Assembly: GCF_008087085.1 (NCBI RefSeq)
Contig: NZ_VIYJ01000007.1
Coordinates: forward strand, 124,001 to 188,000
From: Nocardioides rubriscoriae
GTDB taxonomy: Bacteria > Actinomycetota > Actinomycetes > Propionibacteriales > Nocardioidaceae
Direction: 5' to 3'
Length of the DNA: 64,000 nucleotides
Part shown: positions 16,635 through 26,619 of the stretch, in pieces
Layout of the letters: each line of letters begins with the position of its first letter
How positions within the stretch are numbered: the first letter of the stretch is position 1
Translations under genes and position numbers: made by a program
The notes under the pieces: model-generated
Seen by the model: the letters and a program-made list of their open reading frames with translations, nothing else
Databases searched by the model: none
What the model was told of the DNA's origin: nothing

Positions 16635-19600
16635 ATGCCTACCGGCGACCCCTTCGTCCACCTCCACGTCCACACCGAGTACTCCATGCTCGACGGTGCG
16701 GCGCGGCTCGGAGCGCTGGCCGCGCGGGCGGCCGAGCTGGGCCAGCCTGCGGTCGCGATGACCGACCACGGCAACGTGTTCGGGGCCTACGAGTTCTACA
16801 AGGTGGCGAAGGCGGCCGGGGTCAAGCCGATCATCGGCATCGAGGCCTACATGGCCCCCAACATCAGCCGCTTCGAGCGCAAGCGCGTCAACTTCTACGG
16901 CGGCGGCCCCGACGACGTCTCCTCGCGCGGCGCCTACACCCACATGACGCTGCTGTCCGAGACCACCGAGGGCATGCACAACCTGTTCCGGCTCTCCACC
17001 GGGGCCTGGCGCGACGGCTTCTTCCAGCACCCGCGGGCCGACCGCGAGCTGCTGACCCAGCACGGCAAGGGCCTGATCGGCACCACCGGGTGCCCCTCGG
17101 GGGAGATCCAGGTCCACCTGCGCCACGGCGCCTACGACGCGGCCCGCCAGGCCGCCGCCGACTTCCAGGACATCCTGGGCCGCGACAACTACTTCCTCGA
17201 GCTCATGGACCACGGCCTCGACATCGAGCGCCGCGTCCGTGACGGCCTGCTGCGGCTGTCGAAGGACCTGCAGATCCCGCTGCTGGCCACCAACGACTCC
17301 CACTACGTCAACCGCGAGGACGCGCCGTCCCAGGAGCACCTGCTCTGCATCAACTCGGGCTCCACGATGGACATCCCGGCCGGCGACGGCCCGGGCCAGC
17401 GCTTCGCGTTCTCCGGCGACGGCTACTACCTCAAGACCGCCGAGGAGATGCGCCACCTGTGGCGTGACTTCCCCGAGGCCTGCGACAACACCCTGCTCAT
17501 CGCCGAGCGCTGCGACGTGGCCTTCACCGAGGGCAGCGGCACGTTCATGCCCAAGTTCCCGTGCCCCCCGGGCGAGAACGAGGACTCCTGGATGGTCAAG
17601 GAGGTCGAGCGCGGCCTGCAGGTCCGCTACAAGGGCCAGGTCCCCGACGCTGTCCGCAAGCAGGCCGAGTTCGAGATCGACGTCATCACCCGCATGGGGT
17701 TCGCCGGCTACTTCCTGGTGGTCGCCGACTTCATCAACTGGGCCAAGAACAACGGCATCCGGGTCGGGCCGGGTCGTGGCTCCGGTGCGGGCTCGATGGT
17801 CGCCTACGCCATGCGCATCACCGACCTCGACCCGTTGGTCCACGGCCTGATCTTCGAGCGCTTCCTCAACCCCGACCGCGTCTCGATGCCCGACTTCGAC
17901 ATCGACTTCGACGAGCGCCGTCGCGGCGAGGTCATCAAGTACGTCACCGAGAAGTACGGCGACGAGCGCGTCTCGATGATCGTCACCTACGGCACGATCA
18001 AGGCCAAGCAGGCCGTCAAGGACTCCTCGCGCATCCTCGGCTACCCCTTCGCGATGGGTGACCGCATCACCAAGGCCATGCCGGCCGCGGTGATGGGCAA
18101 GGACGTCCCGCTGCAGGAGATCTTCAACCCCCAGCACAAGCGCTACGGCGAGGGCGGCGAGTTCCGTCAGCTCTACGACGCCGACAACGACGTCAAGAAG
18201 GTCGTCGACACCGCGATGGGCATCGAGGGCCTCAAGCGCCAGTGGGGCGTGCACGCGGCCGGCGTGATCATGTCGAGCGAGCCGCTGCTCGACATCATCC
18301 CGATGCTCAAGCGCCCCGCCGACGGCGCGATGATCACGCAGTTCGACTACCCGACCTGCGAGAACCTCGGCCTGATCAAGATGGACTTCCTGGGGTTGCG
18401 CAACCTCACGGTCCTCGACGACGCGTTGAAGAACATCCAGGCCAACCGCGGCGAGACCGTGGTGCTCGAGGACCTCGAGCTGACCGACGAGGCGACCTAC
18501 GCCCTGCTCCAGCGCGGTGACACCCTCGGGGTCTTCCAGCTCGACGGCGGCCCGATGCGGGCCCTGCTGCGCTCGATGCGCCCCGACAGCTTCGAGGACA
18601 TCTCCGCGGTCGGCGCGCTCTACCGGCCCGGGCCGATGGGAGCCGACTCGCACAACAAGTACGCCCGCCGCAAGACCGGGCGCGAGCCGGTCGAGGCGCT
18701 GCACCCCGAGCTGGCCGAGGCCCTCGAGGACGTCCTGGGCGAGACCTACGGGTTGATCGTCTACCAGGAGCAGGTCATGGCGATCGCCCAGAAGCTCGCC
18801 GGCTACACGCTGGGCCAGGCCGACATCCTGCGCCGTGCGATGGGCAAGAAGAAGAAGGAGGAGCTCGACAAGCAGTTCGCGGGCTTCTCCGCGGGCATGG
18901 CCGCCAACGGGTTCTCGCAAGGGGCCATCAAGGCCCTGTGGGACACCCTGCTGCCGTTCTCCGACTACGCCTTCAACAAGGCCCACTCGGCGGCCTACGG
19001 CCTGGTCTCCTACTGGACGGCCTACCTCAAGGCCAACTACCCGGCCGAGTACATGGCCGCGCTGCTCACCTCGACGCGCGACGACAAGGACAAGTCCGCG
19101 ATCTACCTCAACGAGTGCCGACGGATGAAGATCCAGGTGCTCCCGCCCGACGTCAACGAGTCGGCGGCCGACTTCACCCCCGTCGGCCGCGACATCCGCT
19201 TCGGCCTGACCGCGGTGCGCAACGTGGGCGTCAACGTCGTCGACGGCATCGTGGCGGGTCGCACCGAGAAGGGCCGCTACACCGACTTCAACGACTTCAT
19301 GAGCAAGGTCCCGGCGCTGGTGTGCAACAAGCGGGTGCTCGAGTCGCTCATCAAGGCCGGCGCCTTCGACGAGATGAAGCTCAAGCGTCGCGCCCTGGTG
19401 GCCATCCACGAGTCGGCGGTCGACCAGTACGTCGACATCAAGCGCAACGAGGCCATCGGCCAGGACTCCCTGTTCGCCGGGCTCGACGACCCCGAGGACG
19501 GGGCGTTCGGGGTGACGGTCACCGTCCCCGACATCGACGAGTGGGACAAGATGACCCTGCTCGGGCACGAGCGCGACATGCTCGGCCTCTACGTCTCCGA

Positions 19601-20180
19601 CCACCCCCTCCTCGGCCTCGAGCACGTGCTGTCCCAGGGCACCGACTGCACCATCGGCCAGCTCATGCTCGACGAGGAGCGCACCGACGGGTCGCCGATC
19701 ACCATCAGCGGCCTGGTGACCTCGGTGCAGCGCAAGATCACCAAGCGCGGCGACGCGTGGGCGATGATCACCCTCGAGGACCTCGACGGAGCCATCGACG
19801 TCCTGCTCTTCCCGAGCGCCTACCAGCTCGCCAGCCCGCTGCTGCAGGAGGACGCGATCCTCACGGTCAAGGGCCGACTGTCCAAGAGCAAGGACCAGCC
19901 CGAGATCCACGGGCAGGAGGTCTCGATGCCCGACCTGTCCGAGGGACCGAGCGGGCCGGTGACGATCAGCCTGCCCTCGACGCGGTGCACCGCACCGGTC
20001 ATCGAGCAGCTCAAGGACGTCCTGGGGACCCACCCCGGGATGACCGAGGTGCGCCTGCGGTTGCTCTCGCGACAGTCGACCAAGGTGATGCGGCTCGACG
20101 ACCGCCTGCGGGTCACCCCGACCCCGGCGCTCTTCGCCGACTTGAAGGCGCTGCTCGGACCGGGTTGTCTGACGGGGTGA
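16635..20180 (+). CDS. dnaE: DnaE1, DNA polymerase III alpha subunit
   Basis: This is the replicative DNA polymerase catalytic subunit. The start chosen is ATG 16635, preceded by CAGGAG ten bases upstream; ATG 16599 is an alternative without a clear ribosome site. The product is 1181 residues, as expected for actinobacterial DnaE1. The N-terminal PHP domain keeps metal-ligand motifs (HLHVHTEYS at 9-17, MTDHGN, GIEAY), so it may be an active proofreading exonuclease as shown for mycobacterial DnaE1. The polymerase aspartates lie in MPDFDIDFDE (418-427), with D420, D422 and D424. Helix-hairpin-helix and OB-fold regions follow in the C-terminal third. Confidence 0.96.
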   Translation: MPTGDPFVHLHVHTEYSMLDGAARLGALAARAAELGQPAVAMTDHGNVFGAYEFYKVAKAAGVKPIIGIEAYMAPNISRFERKRVNFYGGGPDDVSSRGAYTHMTLLSETTEGMHNLFRLSTGAWRDGFFQHPRADRELLTQHGKGLIGTTGCPSGEIQVHLRHGAYDAARQAAADFQDILGRDNYFLELMDHGLDIERRVRDGLLRLSKDLQIPLLATNDSHYVNREDAPSQEHLLCINSGSTMDIPAGDGPGQRFAFSGDGYYLKTAEEMRHLWRDFPEACDNTLLIAERCDVAFTEGSGTFMPKFPCPPGENEDSWMVKEVERGLQVRYKGQVPDAVRKQAEFEIDVITRMGFAGYFLVVADFINWAKNNGIRVGPGRGSGAGSMVAYAMRITDLDPLVHGLIFERFLNPDRVSMPDFDIDFDERRRGEVIKYVTEKYGDERVSMIVTYGTIKAKQAVKDSSRILGYPFAMGDRITKAMPAAVMGKDVPLQEIFNPQHKRYGEGGEFRQLYDADNDVKKVVDTAMGIEGLKRQWGVHAAGVIMSSEPLLDIIPMLKRPADGAMITQFDYPTCENLGLIKMDFLGLRNLTVLDDALKNIQANRGETVVLEDLELTDEATYALLQRGDTLGVFQLDGGPMRALLRSMRPDSFEDISAVGALYRPGPMGADSHNKYARRKTGREPVEALHPELAEALEDVLGETYGLIVYQEQVMAIAQKLAGYTLGQADILRRAMGKKKKEELDKQFAGFSAGMAANGFSQGAIKALWDTLLPFSDYAFNKAHSAAYGLVSYWTAYLKANYPAEYMAALLTSTRDDKDKSAIYLNECRRMKIQVLPPDVNESAADFTPVGRDIRFGLTAVRNVGVNVVDGIVAGRTEKGRYTDFNDFMSKVPALVCNKRVLESLIKAGAFDEMKLKRRALVAIHESAVDQYVDIKRNEAIGQDSLFAGLDDPEDGAFGVTVTVPDIDEWDKMTLLGHERDMLGLYVSDHPLLGLEHVLSQGTDCTIGQLMLDEERTDGSPITISGLVTSVQRKITKRGDAWAMITLEDLDGAIDVLLFPSAYQLASPLLQEDAILTVKGRLSKSKDQPEIHGQEVSMPDLSEGPSGPVTISLPSTRCTAPVIEQLKDVLGTHPGMTEVRLRLLSRQSTKVMRLDDRLRVTPTPALFADLKALLGPGCLTG

Positions 20181-20797
20181 CCACCGACGCGCCGGCGAGT
20201 GCGGCCCTCGACCCTGCCCCCTCCCGCCCCGGGCGCCCGTGGCGTCGCCTCGTGGTCGAGCACCTCGCGGTGCTGCTCGCCTACGTCGTCCTCGGCGTCG
20301 CGGGCGGGTGGCTGTGGTTCCAGCTCTGGGACCCGCCGAAGGGCGCGGTCCAGGACGGCAAGTGGCTCTACCTCGACTTCCCCACGATCGCCCACGTCTT
20401 CTCCGGGACCGGTCTCTACGTCGTGGTCGGCGTGGTGGCCGGTGTCGTCCTCGGGGTGGTGACCGCCCTGGTCTGCCGGACCTCCGAGCTGGTCACCCTC
20501 GTGGTGGTCGTCGCCGGCAGCGCGCTGGCGAGCTACCTCGCCTACCGGGTCGGGCTCTCGCGCAGCGCGCCCGACCCCCACCTGCTCGCCCTGTCCCTCC
20601 CCGACGGCACCCGGCTCCCCGGGCGGCTCGAGGTCACCGGCCGCACCCCCTTCGTCGCCTGGCCGCTGGGCTCGCTCCTCGGGCTGGGCGTCACCTACCT
20701 CTTCACCGCCGGAGTCTCCGCGAGCGTCGCGGAGGCCCGTCGCGTCGAGCTCGGCGGCGTCGGGTCCGCGCCCACCGACCCTGATCGCGCAGCCTGA
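20177..20797 (+). CDS. Actinobacterial membrane protein of unknown function (possibly DUF2567)
   Basis: The 206-residue protein has four hydrophobic segments (about 29-50, 75-100, 105-125 and 155-180) with a hydrophilic loop containing PDPHLLALSLPDGTRLPGRLEV. I do not recognise catalytic motifs. The GTG start overlaps the dnaE1 stop by four bases (GTGA), implying coupled translation, but no functional link to replication is evident. The position and topology recall the actinobacterial DUF2567 family; that assignment is tentative. Confidence 0.75.
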   Translation: MTTDAPASAALDPAPSRPGRPWRRLVVEHLAVLLAYVVLGVAGGWLWFQLWDPPKGAVQDGKWLYLDFPTIAHVFSGTGLYVVVGVVAGVVLGVVTALVCRTSELVTLVVVVAGSALASYLAYRVGLSRSAPDPHLLALSLPDGTRLPGRLEVTGRTPFVAWPLGSLLGLGVTYLFTAGVSASVAEARRVELGGVGSAPTDPDRAA

Positions 20798-20960
20798 GCC
20801 CCGACGTGCCCCACAGGCGGCGTCCGTGCGTCACAATGCCGCTGACGCGCGCGGTTAGCCCGCCACCACCAGGGGTAGGGCAGCGTCACACACCCGTTCG
20901 ACTCCTACGTGCCGCGCTGACCTCGAGCAGCGCGGCACACGCCCCAGAGAGGGTCAGGCC

Positions 20961-22808
20961 ATGTCCAGCAACCTCCCACCCACGGGTCCGCCCGCCGGTC
21001 CGCCCACGGGTCCGCCCACGGGACCCCCCACCGGCCCGCCCCTCGGTCCGCCGCCGGGAGGCGGCCCCGAGTTCCTCGACAGCGGCCACGGTGGACCGAT
21101 GCCGCCGTCGGGCCCGCCCCGTACGGGCCGCGGTCGGCGTCGGGGCCTGCTCGTCGGCGGTGGCGTGGTCGGACTGGCTGCGGTGGCCGGCGGCGCCTTC
21201 GCCGTCTACCAGCTGGCGTTCGCGACCGGCCCGCAGCCTGCCGAGGCGCTGCCCGACTCGACGATCGGCTACGTCAGCGTCGACCTCGACCCCAGTGGCA
21301 AGCAGAAGCTCGAGGCGCTCGAGACGCTGAAGAAGTTCCCGGCCTTCGACGACAACGTCGACATCGGCACCGACGACGACCTGCGCGCCAAGCTGTTCGA
21401 GTACGTCCAGGACGAGGGTGCCTGCCCGGGGGTCGACTTCGGCGACGACATCGAGCCCTGGCTCGGTGACCGGTTCGGCGTGGCCGCGGTCGAGGTCGGC
21501 AAGGCGCTGGCCCCCGACAGCGTCGGCATCGCCCCGGTCGGCGTGGTCCAGATCGACGACGCGGACGCCGCCGACGCCGGCCTCACCAAGCTCAAGGACT
21601 GCGCGGCCGGCGAGTCGGGGCCCGACGGGTCTGAAGGGGCCTCCGACACGAGCGGCGGGTGGTCGATCCAGGGTGACTGGGTCGTCATCGCCCAGAGCAC
21701 CGAGATCGCCGAGGCCGTCACCGACGCCGCCCAGGACGCCCCGCTGTCCGACGACGACGCCTACCAGAAGTGGACCGACGCCGCCGGTGACCCCGGCATC
21801 GTGTCGGCCTACCTCGCCCCCCGGGCCGGGAAGTTCATCGCCGACGCGCTCGGCACCTTCCCGGTGGGTGTCTCGTCGTGCTCGAGCTCCTCCGAGGCCG
21901 TGCCGGGGGACGGGTCCGACTTCTCCGACGACTTCTCCGACTACTCCACCGACTGCACCGAGTCGCCGTCCGACGACACCGCCGACGAGTCGGTCAAGGC
22001 CCTGCAGGACTCCTTCGCCGACTTCGGCGGGGCGGCCGTGACGATCCGCTTCGACGACGGCGGCCTCGAGGTCGAGTCGGCCTCCAGCGCCGACTACCTG
22101 GGCCTCGACAAGGTCTACGGCTCCGACCGCGGCGACGACGTGGTCGCCGGGCTGCCCGACGACACCGCGATCGCGCTCGGCGTCGGCTTCGAGGAGGGGT
22201 GGTTCACCAACCTCACCGACTACCTCGACTCCTTCGGCGGCGGTCTGTTCGACGTCGAGGACGGCCTGCAGGCGATCGAGGAGCAGACCGGGCTCCAGCT
22301 GCCCGAGGACGCCGAGACGCTGGCCGGCGAGTCGGCGGCCATCGCGATCGGGGGCGACTTCGACCCCGCGGCGTTCGACGGTGACGCCCCCGACGACCAG
22401 CCCGTCGGGATCAAGGTCAAGGGCGACCCCGACGCCATCACCTCGATCATCGACCGGCTCCTGACCGACCCGGCGATCAGCGCCGGGGTCAAGGACGCGT
22501 TCGCCTACCAGACCGACGACGACCACGTCGTGGCCGGCTTCTCCGACGAGTGGTCCCAGAAGCTCATCGACGGCGGTGACCTCGGCGACAGCGACACCTA
22601 CCAGGACGTCGTCGCCGAGTCCGGCGACGCCGCTGCCGTGCTCTACGTCGACTTCGACGAGGGGGACTGGCTCGAGCGTGCCGTGCAGTCCGACGGCGGC
22701 GACCCCGAGGTGCTCGCCAACGTCGCGCCGTTGCGGGCCCTGGGCCTGTCGGCGTGGACCGATGACGACGACGTGTCGCACAGCGTCTTCCGGATCACCA
22801 CCGACTGA
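20961..22808 (+). CDS. Large membrane-anchored acidic protein, DUF3352-like
   Basis: The 615-residue product starts with a Pro/Gly/Thr repeat region (PPTGPPTG units, about residues 5-35). A basic stretch (GRGRRRG) precedes one membrane segment (about 58-80, LLVGGGVVGLAAVAGGAFAVYQL), and a long, very acidic extracytoplasmic part (about 85-615) follows. That part has repeated motifs such as PDSTIGYVSVDLDPSG and PDDTAIALGVGFEEGW, reminiscent of the DUF3352 family. The function is unknown. A Cys-containing Ser/Asp-rich insertion lies around 305-345. It forms its own unit and ends at a bidirectional terminator. Confidence 0.8.
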   Translation: MSSNLPPTGPPAGPPTGPPTGPPTGPPLGPPPGGGPEFLDSGHGGPMPPSGPPRTGRGRRRGLLVGGGVVGLAAVAGGAFAVYQLAFATGPQPAEALPDSTIGYVSVDLDPSGKQKLEALETLKKFPAFDDNVDIGTDDDLRAKLFEYVQDEGACPGVDFGDDIEPWLGDRFGVAAVEVGKALAPDSVGIAPVGVVQIDDADAADAGLTKLKDCAAGESGPDGSEGASDTSGGWSIQGDWVVIAQSTEIAEAVTDAAQDAPLSDDDAYQKWTDAAGDPGIVSAYLAPRAGKFIADALGTFPVGVSSCSSSSEAVPGDGSDFSDDFSDYSTDCTESPSDDTADESVKALQDSFADFGGAAVTIRFDDGGLEVESASSADYLGLDKVYGSDRGDDVVAGLPDDTAIALGVGFEEGWFTNLTDYLDSFGGGLFDVEDGLQAIEEQTGLQLPEDAETLAGESAAIAIGGDFDPAAFDGDAPDDQPVGIKVKGDPDAITSIIDRLLTDPAISAGVKDAFAYQTDDDHVVAGFSDEWSQKLIDGGDLGDSDTYQDVVAESGDAAAVLYVDFDEGDWLERAVQSDGGDPEVLANVAPLRALGLSAWTDDDDVSHSVFRITTD

Positions 22809-22834
22809 CGCCCACCCACCACGAGCACGAGGGC

Positions 22835-22869
22835 CGACCCGTCGCCCCGCACCCCGGGGCGGCGGGTCG
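22835..22869. terminator. Bidirectional hairpin terminator
   Basis: Arms CGACCCGTCGCCCC (22835-22848) and GGGGCGGCGGGTCG (22856-22869) pair with one T-G wobble around a 7-base loop. It lies between two convergent genes and can serve both. Confidence 0.75.
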
Positions 22870-22875
22870 ACGGCG

Positions 22876-23364
22876 TCAGGGGCGGGCGATGGCAGCGGTG
22901 GCGGCCGCGGTGAGCGCGACCAGGTCCTGGGGGGCCAGCTCGAGGTCGAGCCCGCGGCGCCCGCCCGAGACCAGGACCGTGGGGTGCTCGAGCGCAGACT
23001 CGTCGACGACGGTGGGGTGCGCCCGCTTCTGGCCCAGCGGCGAGATGCCGCCGACGACGTAGCCGGTGGCGCGCTCGGCGGCCGCAGGGTCGGCCAGCTG
23101 CGCCTTGCGGCCGCCGACCGCCCGGGCGAGCGCCTTGAGGTCGAGCTGGCCGGTGACCGGCACGACACCGACGACCAGACGCCCGTCGACGTCGGTGAGC
23201 AGCGTCTTGAAGACCCGGGCCGGGTCGACCCCGAGGGCCTGCGCCGCCTCCGCGCCGTACGACGTCACGCGCGGGTCGTGGGGGTACTCACGCACCTCGA
23301 ACGCCACGCCGGCCCGCACCAGTGCGAGGGTGGCAGGGGTCCCTGCGGGCTGCTTCCTGGCCAT
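22876..23364 (-). CDS. ybaK: YbaK-type Cys-tRNA(Pro) deacylase
   Basis: The 162-residue product is a single YbaK/EbsC-like domain that hydrolyses Cys-tRNA(Pro), correcting ProRS mischarging. Visible family features are VFKTLLTDVDGRLVVGVVPVTGQLDLKALA, here in two parts: the KTLL lysine region and VPV. GGISPLGQKRAHPTVVD follows in the second half. The length fits the family. It starts 24 bases after the stop of the upstream LON-domain gene, with GAGGAG before its ATG, so the two are probably one transcript. Confidence 0.9.
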   Translation of the reverse strand: MARKQPAGTPATLALVRAGVAFEVREYPHDPRVTSYGAEAAQALGVDPARVFKTLLTDVDGRLVVGVVPVTGQLDLKALARAVGGRKAQLADPAAAERATGYVVGGISPLGQKRAHPTVVDESALEHPTVLVSGGRRGLDLELAPQDLVALTAAATAAIARP

Positions 23365-23388
23365 GCGTGCTCCTCGGGCGGGTGAGAC

Positions 23389-24054
23389 CTAGTTCGGGCT
23401 CCACCGGGTGCGGGCCACCTCGGTGGCCGGCAGCGAGGCGATGACGTTCATGGCCCGCAGCTCGGAGCGCAGCAGGTCGGTGACCAGCATCAGCCGGGTC
23501 TCGGCGTCGTCGGCCTCGAGCAGGGCCTGGCGCTCCTGCAACGGCAGCGGCGCACAGGCCGCGAGCGTCCACGACAGGTAGTTGGCGTCGCGGGGGAGCG
23601 TGCCCTCGTAGGGGTCGGACCGGATCTCCGAGAGGGCCTGCCGGTAGGCGGTGAAGGTCGCCCGCGCCCGCTCGAGGACGTCCTCGCCGACGCCGGCGTC
23701 GGGCTCGGCGAGGTCGGTCACGTGACCCACCGGGAAGAGCCCGGTCGTGTCGAGCCGGTCGAGCTGGATGCGGCTCAGGCCCACCGCGACGACGTCGAAG
23801 GTGCCGTCGGCGTTGGCCTCCACCTCGGTCAGCAGCGCCTTGCACCCCACCCGGAACAACGACTGCGCGCCGTGGTCGCCGACCTCGTACCCCTCGCGGA
23901 TGCCCACCGAGCCGAAGACCCGCTCGGTCGGGTCCTCGATGCGCAGCAGGTGGTGCACCAGCGCGCGGTAGCGGTCCTCGAAGACCCGCAGGGGGACGCT
24001 CAGCCCGGGGAACAGCACCGAGTTCAGCGGGAACATCGGCAGCTCGACGGTCAC
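23389..24054 (-). CDS. LON N-terminal-domain (substrate-binding) protein
   Basis: The 221-residue protein consists of a Lon-protease N-terminal domain without the ATPase and protease parts (PF02190 type): ELPMFPLNSVLFPGLSVPLRVFE, then FRVGCKALLTEVEANADGTFDVVAVG. Stand-alone proteins of this kind are common in actinobacteria and their role is not established. The start chosen is GTG 24054. It gives the usual N-terminus and sits seven bases after a TAGGTT box on the minus strand, pointing to a leaderless message. A start at 24081 would add MTVAYRLAP and lie upstream of that box. Confidence 0.82.
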   Translation of the reverse strand: MTVELPMFPLNSVLFPGLSVPLRVFEDRYRALVHHLLRIEDPTERVFGSVGIREGYEVGDHGAQSLFRVGCKALLTEVEANADGTFDVVAVGLSRIQLDRLDTTGLFPVGHVTDLAEPDAGVGEDVLERARATFTAYRQALSEIRSDPYEGTLPRDANYLSWTLAACAPLPLQERQALLEADDAETRLMLVTDLLRSELRAMNVIASLPATEVARTRWSPN

Positions 24055-24061
24055 GGGGGCC

Positions 24062-24067
24062 AACCTA
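24062..24067 (-). promoter_or_regulatory. -10 box, leaderless start of the LON-domain gene
   Basis: TAGGTT (reading the minus strand) is seven bases from the GTG at 24054. No ribosome site is present between them. Confidence 0.55.
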
Positions 24068-24208
24068 TACGCGACCGTCACCCCGATGGGCGACGATCGG
24101 CCCCCTCGGGGCAGACGTGCCCCAGAGGACGGGTGCGGCCGGCAGCCCGGCCGGGAGCGGTCGGTCCCACACCGCGCGACCCGCGCGGAGGGGTGGGCCC
24201 GGCCCTCC

Positions 24209-24214
24209 TAGACT
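24209..24214 (+). promoter_or_regulatory. -10 box, leaderless start of hisD
   Basis: TAGACT lies six bases before the hisD ATG, too close for a 5' leader, and no Shine-Dalgarno sequence is present. Transcription most likely starts at or next to the ATG. Confidence 0.6.
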
Positions 24215-24220
24215 GGCCCC

Positions 24221-25525
24221 ATGATCCGTCGCATCGACCTGCGCGGCACCACCCTGGCGTCCGCCGACGACTACCGAGCCGTGGTGCCCCGAGCCGACTT
24301 CGACATCGAGGCGGCGGTCCCGGCGGTGCATGAGATCTGCGAGTCGGTGCGCACCCGCGGGCTCGAGGCGATCCTCGACTACGGCCGTCGTTTCGACGGC
24401 GTCGAGGCCGACGACATCCGCGTCCCCGCAGAGGCCCTGACCCAGGCCCTCGAGCAGCTCGACCCCGACATCCGCGCCGGGCTCGAGGAGTCGATCGCCC
24501 GGCTGCGTGCGGCCAGCGAGCGCGAGCTCGAGCACGACGTCACGACCGACTTCGGCCCCGGGGCGCGCGTCGTCCACCGCAAGGTGCCCATCGGCCGGGT
24601 CGGCCTCTACGTCCCGGGCGGCCTCGCGCCGCTGGTCTCCACGGTGCTGATGAACGTCGTGCCCGCCCAGGTCGCCGGCGTGCCGTCGATCGCCCTGACC
24701 TCGTCGCCGCAGCAGGAGTTCGGCGGCCTGCCGCACCCGACGATCCTCGCCGCCTGCGCCCTGCTCGGCGTCGACGAGGTCTACGCCGTCGGCGGCGCCC
24801 AGGCCATCGCGATGTTCGCCTACGGCGTCGGGCCGTGCGCCCGGGTCGACTTGGTGACCGGGCCGGGCAACATCTACGTCGTCACGGCCAAGCGACTGCT
24901 CAAGGGCCAGATCGGCATCGACTCCGAGGCCGGTCCGACCGAGGTCGCGATCCTCGCCGACGACAGCGCCGACGCCGACTACGTCGCAGCCGACCTCGTC
25001 GCCGAGGCCGAGCACGACCCCCTCGCCGGGGCCGTGCTGATCACCGACTCCGAGCAGCTCGCCGCGCGCGTCGAGGAGCGCCTCGACACGATGGTCGCCG
25101 CCACCAAGCACAGCGAGCGGGTGCGCGAGGCGCTGTCGGGTCGCCAGTCGGGCATCGTGCTGGTCGACGACCTCGACCAGGGCGTCGCCGTGGCCGACGC
25201 CTACGCCGCCGAGCACCTCGAGATCCACACCCGCGACGCCGCCGCGGTCGCCGGCCGCATCCGCAACGCGGGTGCCATCTTCGTCGGCGACCACGCCCCG
25301 ACGGCCCTGGGCGACTACTGCGCCGGGTCCAACCACGTGCTGCCCACGGGCGGGTGCGCCTGCCACAGCAGCGGCCTCTCGGTGCGCAACTTCACCAAGT
25401 CGATCCACGTCGTCGACTACTCCCGCGAGGGCCTGCAGGCGGTGGCCGACCACGTGATCACCCTGGCCGAGGCCGAGGACCTCCCGGCCCACGGCGAGTC
25501 CGTCCGGGTGCGTTTCCCGCGATGA
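24221..25525 (+). CDS. hisD: HisD, histidinol dehydrogenase
   Basis: HisD oxidises L-histidinol to L-histidine in two NAD-dependent steps, ending histidine synthesis. The 434-residue product matches the family length and shows [21 protein letters not shown] (in two halves around YVPGG), [34 protein letters not shown] and the C-terminal [16 protein letters not shown] with Zn-ligand histidines. It opens a his operon in which hisC follows with an ATGA overlap. The start is inferred to be leaderless. Confidence 0.96.
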   Translation: MIRRIDLRGTTLASADDYRAVVPRADFDIEAAVPAVHEICESVRTRGLEAILDYGRRFDGVEADDIRVPAEALTQALEQLDPDIRAGLEESIARLRAASERELEHDVTTDFGPGARVVHRKVPIGRVGLYVPGGLAPLVSTVLMNVVPAQVAGVPSIALTSSPQQEFGGLPHPTILAACALLGVDEVYAVGGAQAIAMFAYGVGPCARVDLVTGPGNIYVVTAKRLLKGQIGIDSEAGPTEVAILADDSADADYVAADLVAEAEHDPLAGAVLITDSEQLAARVEERLDTMVAATKHSERVREALSGRQSGIVLVDDLDQGVAVADAYAAEHLEIHTRDAAAVAGRIRNAGAIFVGDHAPTALGDYCAGSNHVLPTGGCACHSSGLSVRNFTKSIHVVDYSREGLQAVADHVITLAEAEDLPAHGESVRVRFPR

Positions 25526-26619
25526 CCTGGCCTCCCCTGCGGGAGGAGCTGCGCGGCATCGAGCCGTACGGCGCCCCCCAGCTCGACGTGCCCGTCCAGC
25601 TCAACGTCAACGAGAACCCCTACGGCCCCTCATCCGCGGTCGTCGCCGACATCGCGACCGCCGTGGCCCACGCCGCGACCACCCTCAACCGCTACCCCGA
25701 CCGCGAGTTCCTCGCGCTCCGGACCGCCCTGGCGGCGTACCTGACGCCCGACGGGGGAGGCACCGCCGTGGCGCCCGAGCAGGTCTGGGCGGCCAACGGC
25801 TCCAACGAGATCATGCTGCAGCTGCTGCAGGCCTTCGGCGGACCGGGCCGCACGGCCGTGAGCTTCGCCCCGACGTACTCGATGTATCCCGAGTACGCCC
25901 GTGACACCAGCACCCGCTGGGTGGCCGGGCACCGGGCCAGCGACTACAGCGTCGACCTCGACGCGGCCCGCGCCCTGATCGAGACCGAGCGCCCGTCGGT
26001 CGTGCTGCTGCCCTCGCCCAACAACCCGACCGGCACCGCCCTGCCGCAGCACGCCGTGAGCGCGTTGTGCGAGACCGTCGGCGACGACGGGATCGTGGTC
26101 GTCGACGAGGCCTACGGCGAGTTCCGGCGCGAGGGCGTGCCGTCCGCGCTGGCCCTGCTCCCGGCCCACCGCAACCTGGTGGTCACCCGCACCATGAGCA
26201 AGGCGTTCGCCGGGGCCGGCCTGCGGCTGGGCTACCTCGCCGCCGACCCCGCGATCTGCGACGCCATCCGCGTCGTCCGGCTGCCCTACCACCTGTCGAC
26301 CGTCACCCAGGCCGCCGCGCTCGCAGCGCTGCGCCACGCCCCCGAGCTGCTCGGCCGGGTCGACGACCTGCGCGCCGAGCGCGATGCCACCGTGACCTGG
26401 CTGCGCGAGCAGGGCCTCGAGGTCGCCGACTCCGACGCCAACTTCGTGCTCTTCGGCACCTTCGCCGACCGCCACGCGGTGTGGCAGAACCTGCTCGATC
26501 ACGGGGTGCTGATCCGCGAGACTGGACCCGACGGGTGGTTGCGCGTCTCGGTCGGCACCGCCGACGAGATGGCGGAGTTCCGCGACGCCCTCACCCACAC
26601 CCTCAAGGAGCTTCCATGA
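25522..26619 (+). CDS. hisC: HisC, histidinol-phosphate aminotransferase
   Basis: HisC is a PLP enzyme converting imidazole acetol phosphate and glutamate to histidinol phosphate. The start chosen is ATG 25522, overlapping the hisD stop (ATGA). The 365-residue product has [11 protein letters not shown] at the N-terminus, PNNPTGT in the core, and the Schiff-base lysine K227 in [17 protein letters not shown], with [12 protein letters not shown] near the end. It overlaps hisB by four bases. Confidence 0.95.
   Translation: MTWPPLREELRGIEPYGAPQLDVPVQLNVNENPYGPSSAVVADIATAVAHAATTLNRYPDREFLALRTALAAYLTPDGGGTAVAPEQVWAANGSNEIMLQLLQAFGGPGRTAVSFAPTYSMYPEYARDTSTRWVAGHRASDYSVDLDAARALIETERPSVVLLPSPNNPTGTALPQHAVSALCETVGDDGIVVVDEAYGEFRREGVPSALALLPAHRNLVVTRTMSKAFAGAGLRLGYLAADPAICDAIRVVRLPYHLSTVTQAAALAALRHAPELLGRVDDLRAERDATVTWLREQGLEVADSDANFVLFGTFADRHAVWQNLLDHGVLIRETGPDGWLRVSVGTADEMAEFRDALTHTLKELP

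Noticed and set aside
16221..20033. A 1270-codon minus-strand frame opposite dnaE1
   Set aside because: Same GC artefact; the composition is Val/Gly/Asp/His-rich without recognisable motifs, and DnaE1 has all catalytic motifs on the plus strand.
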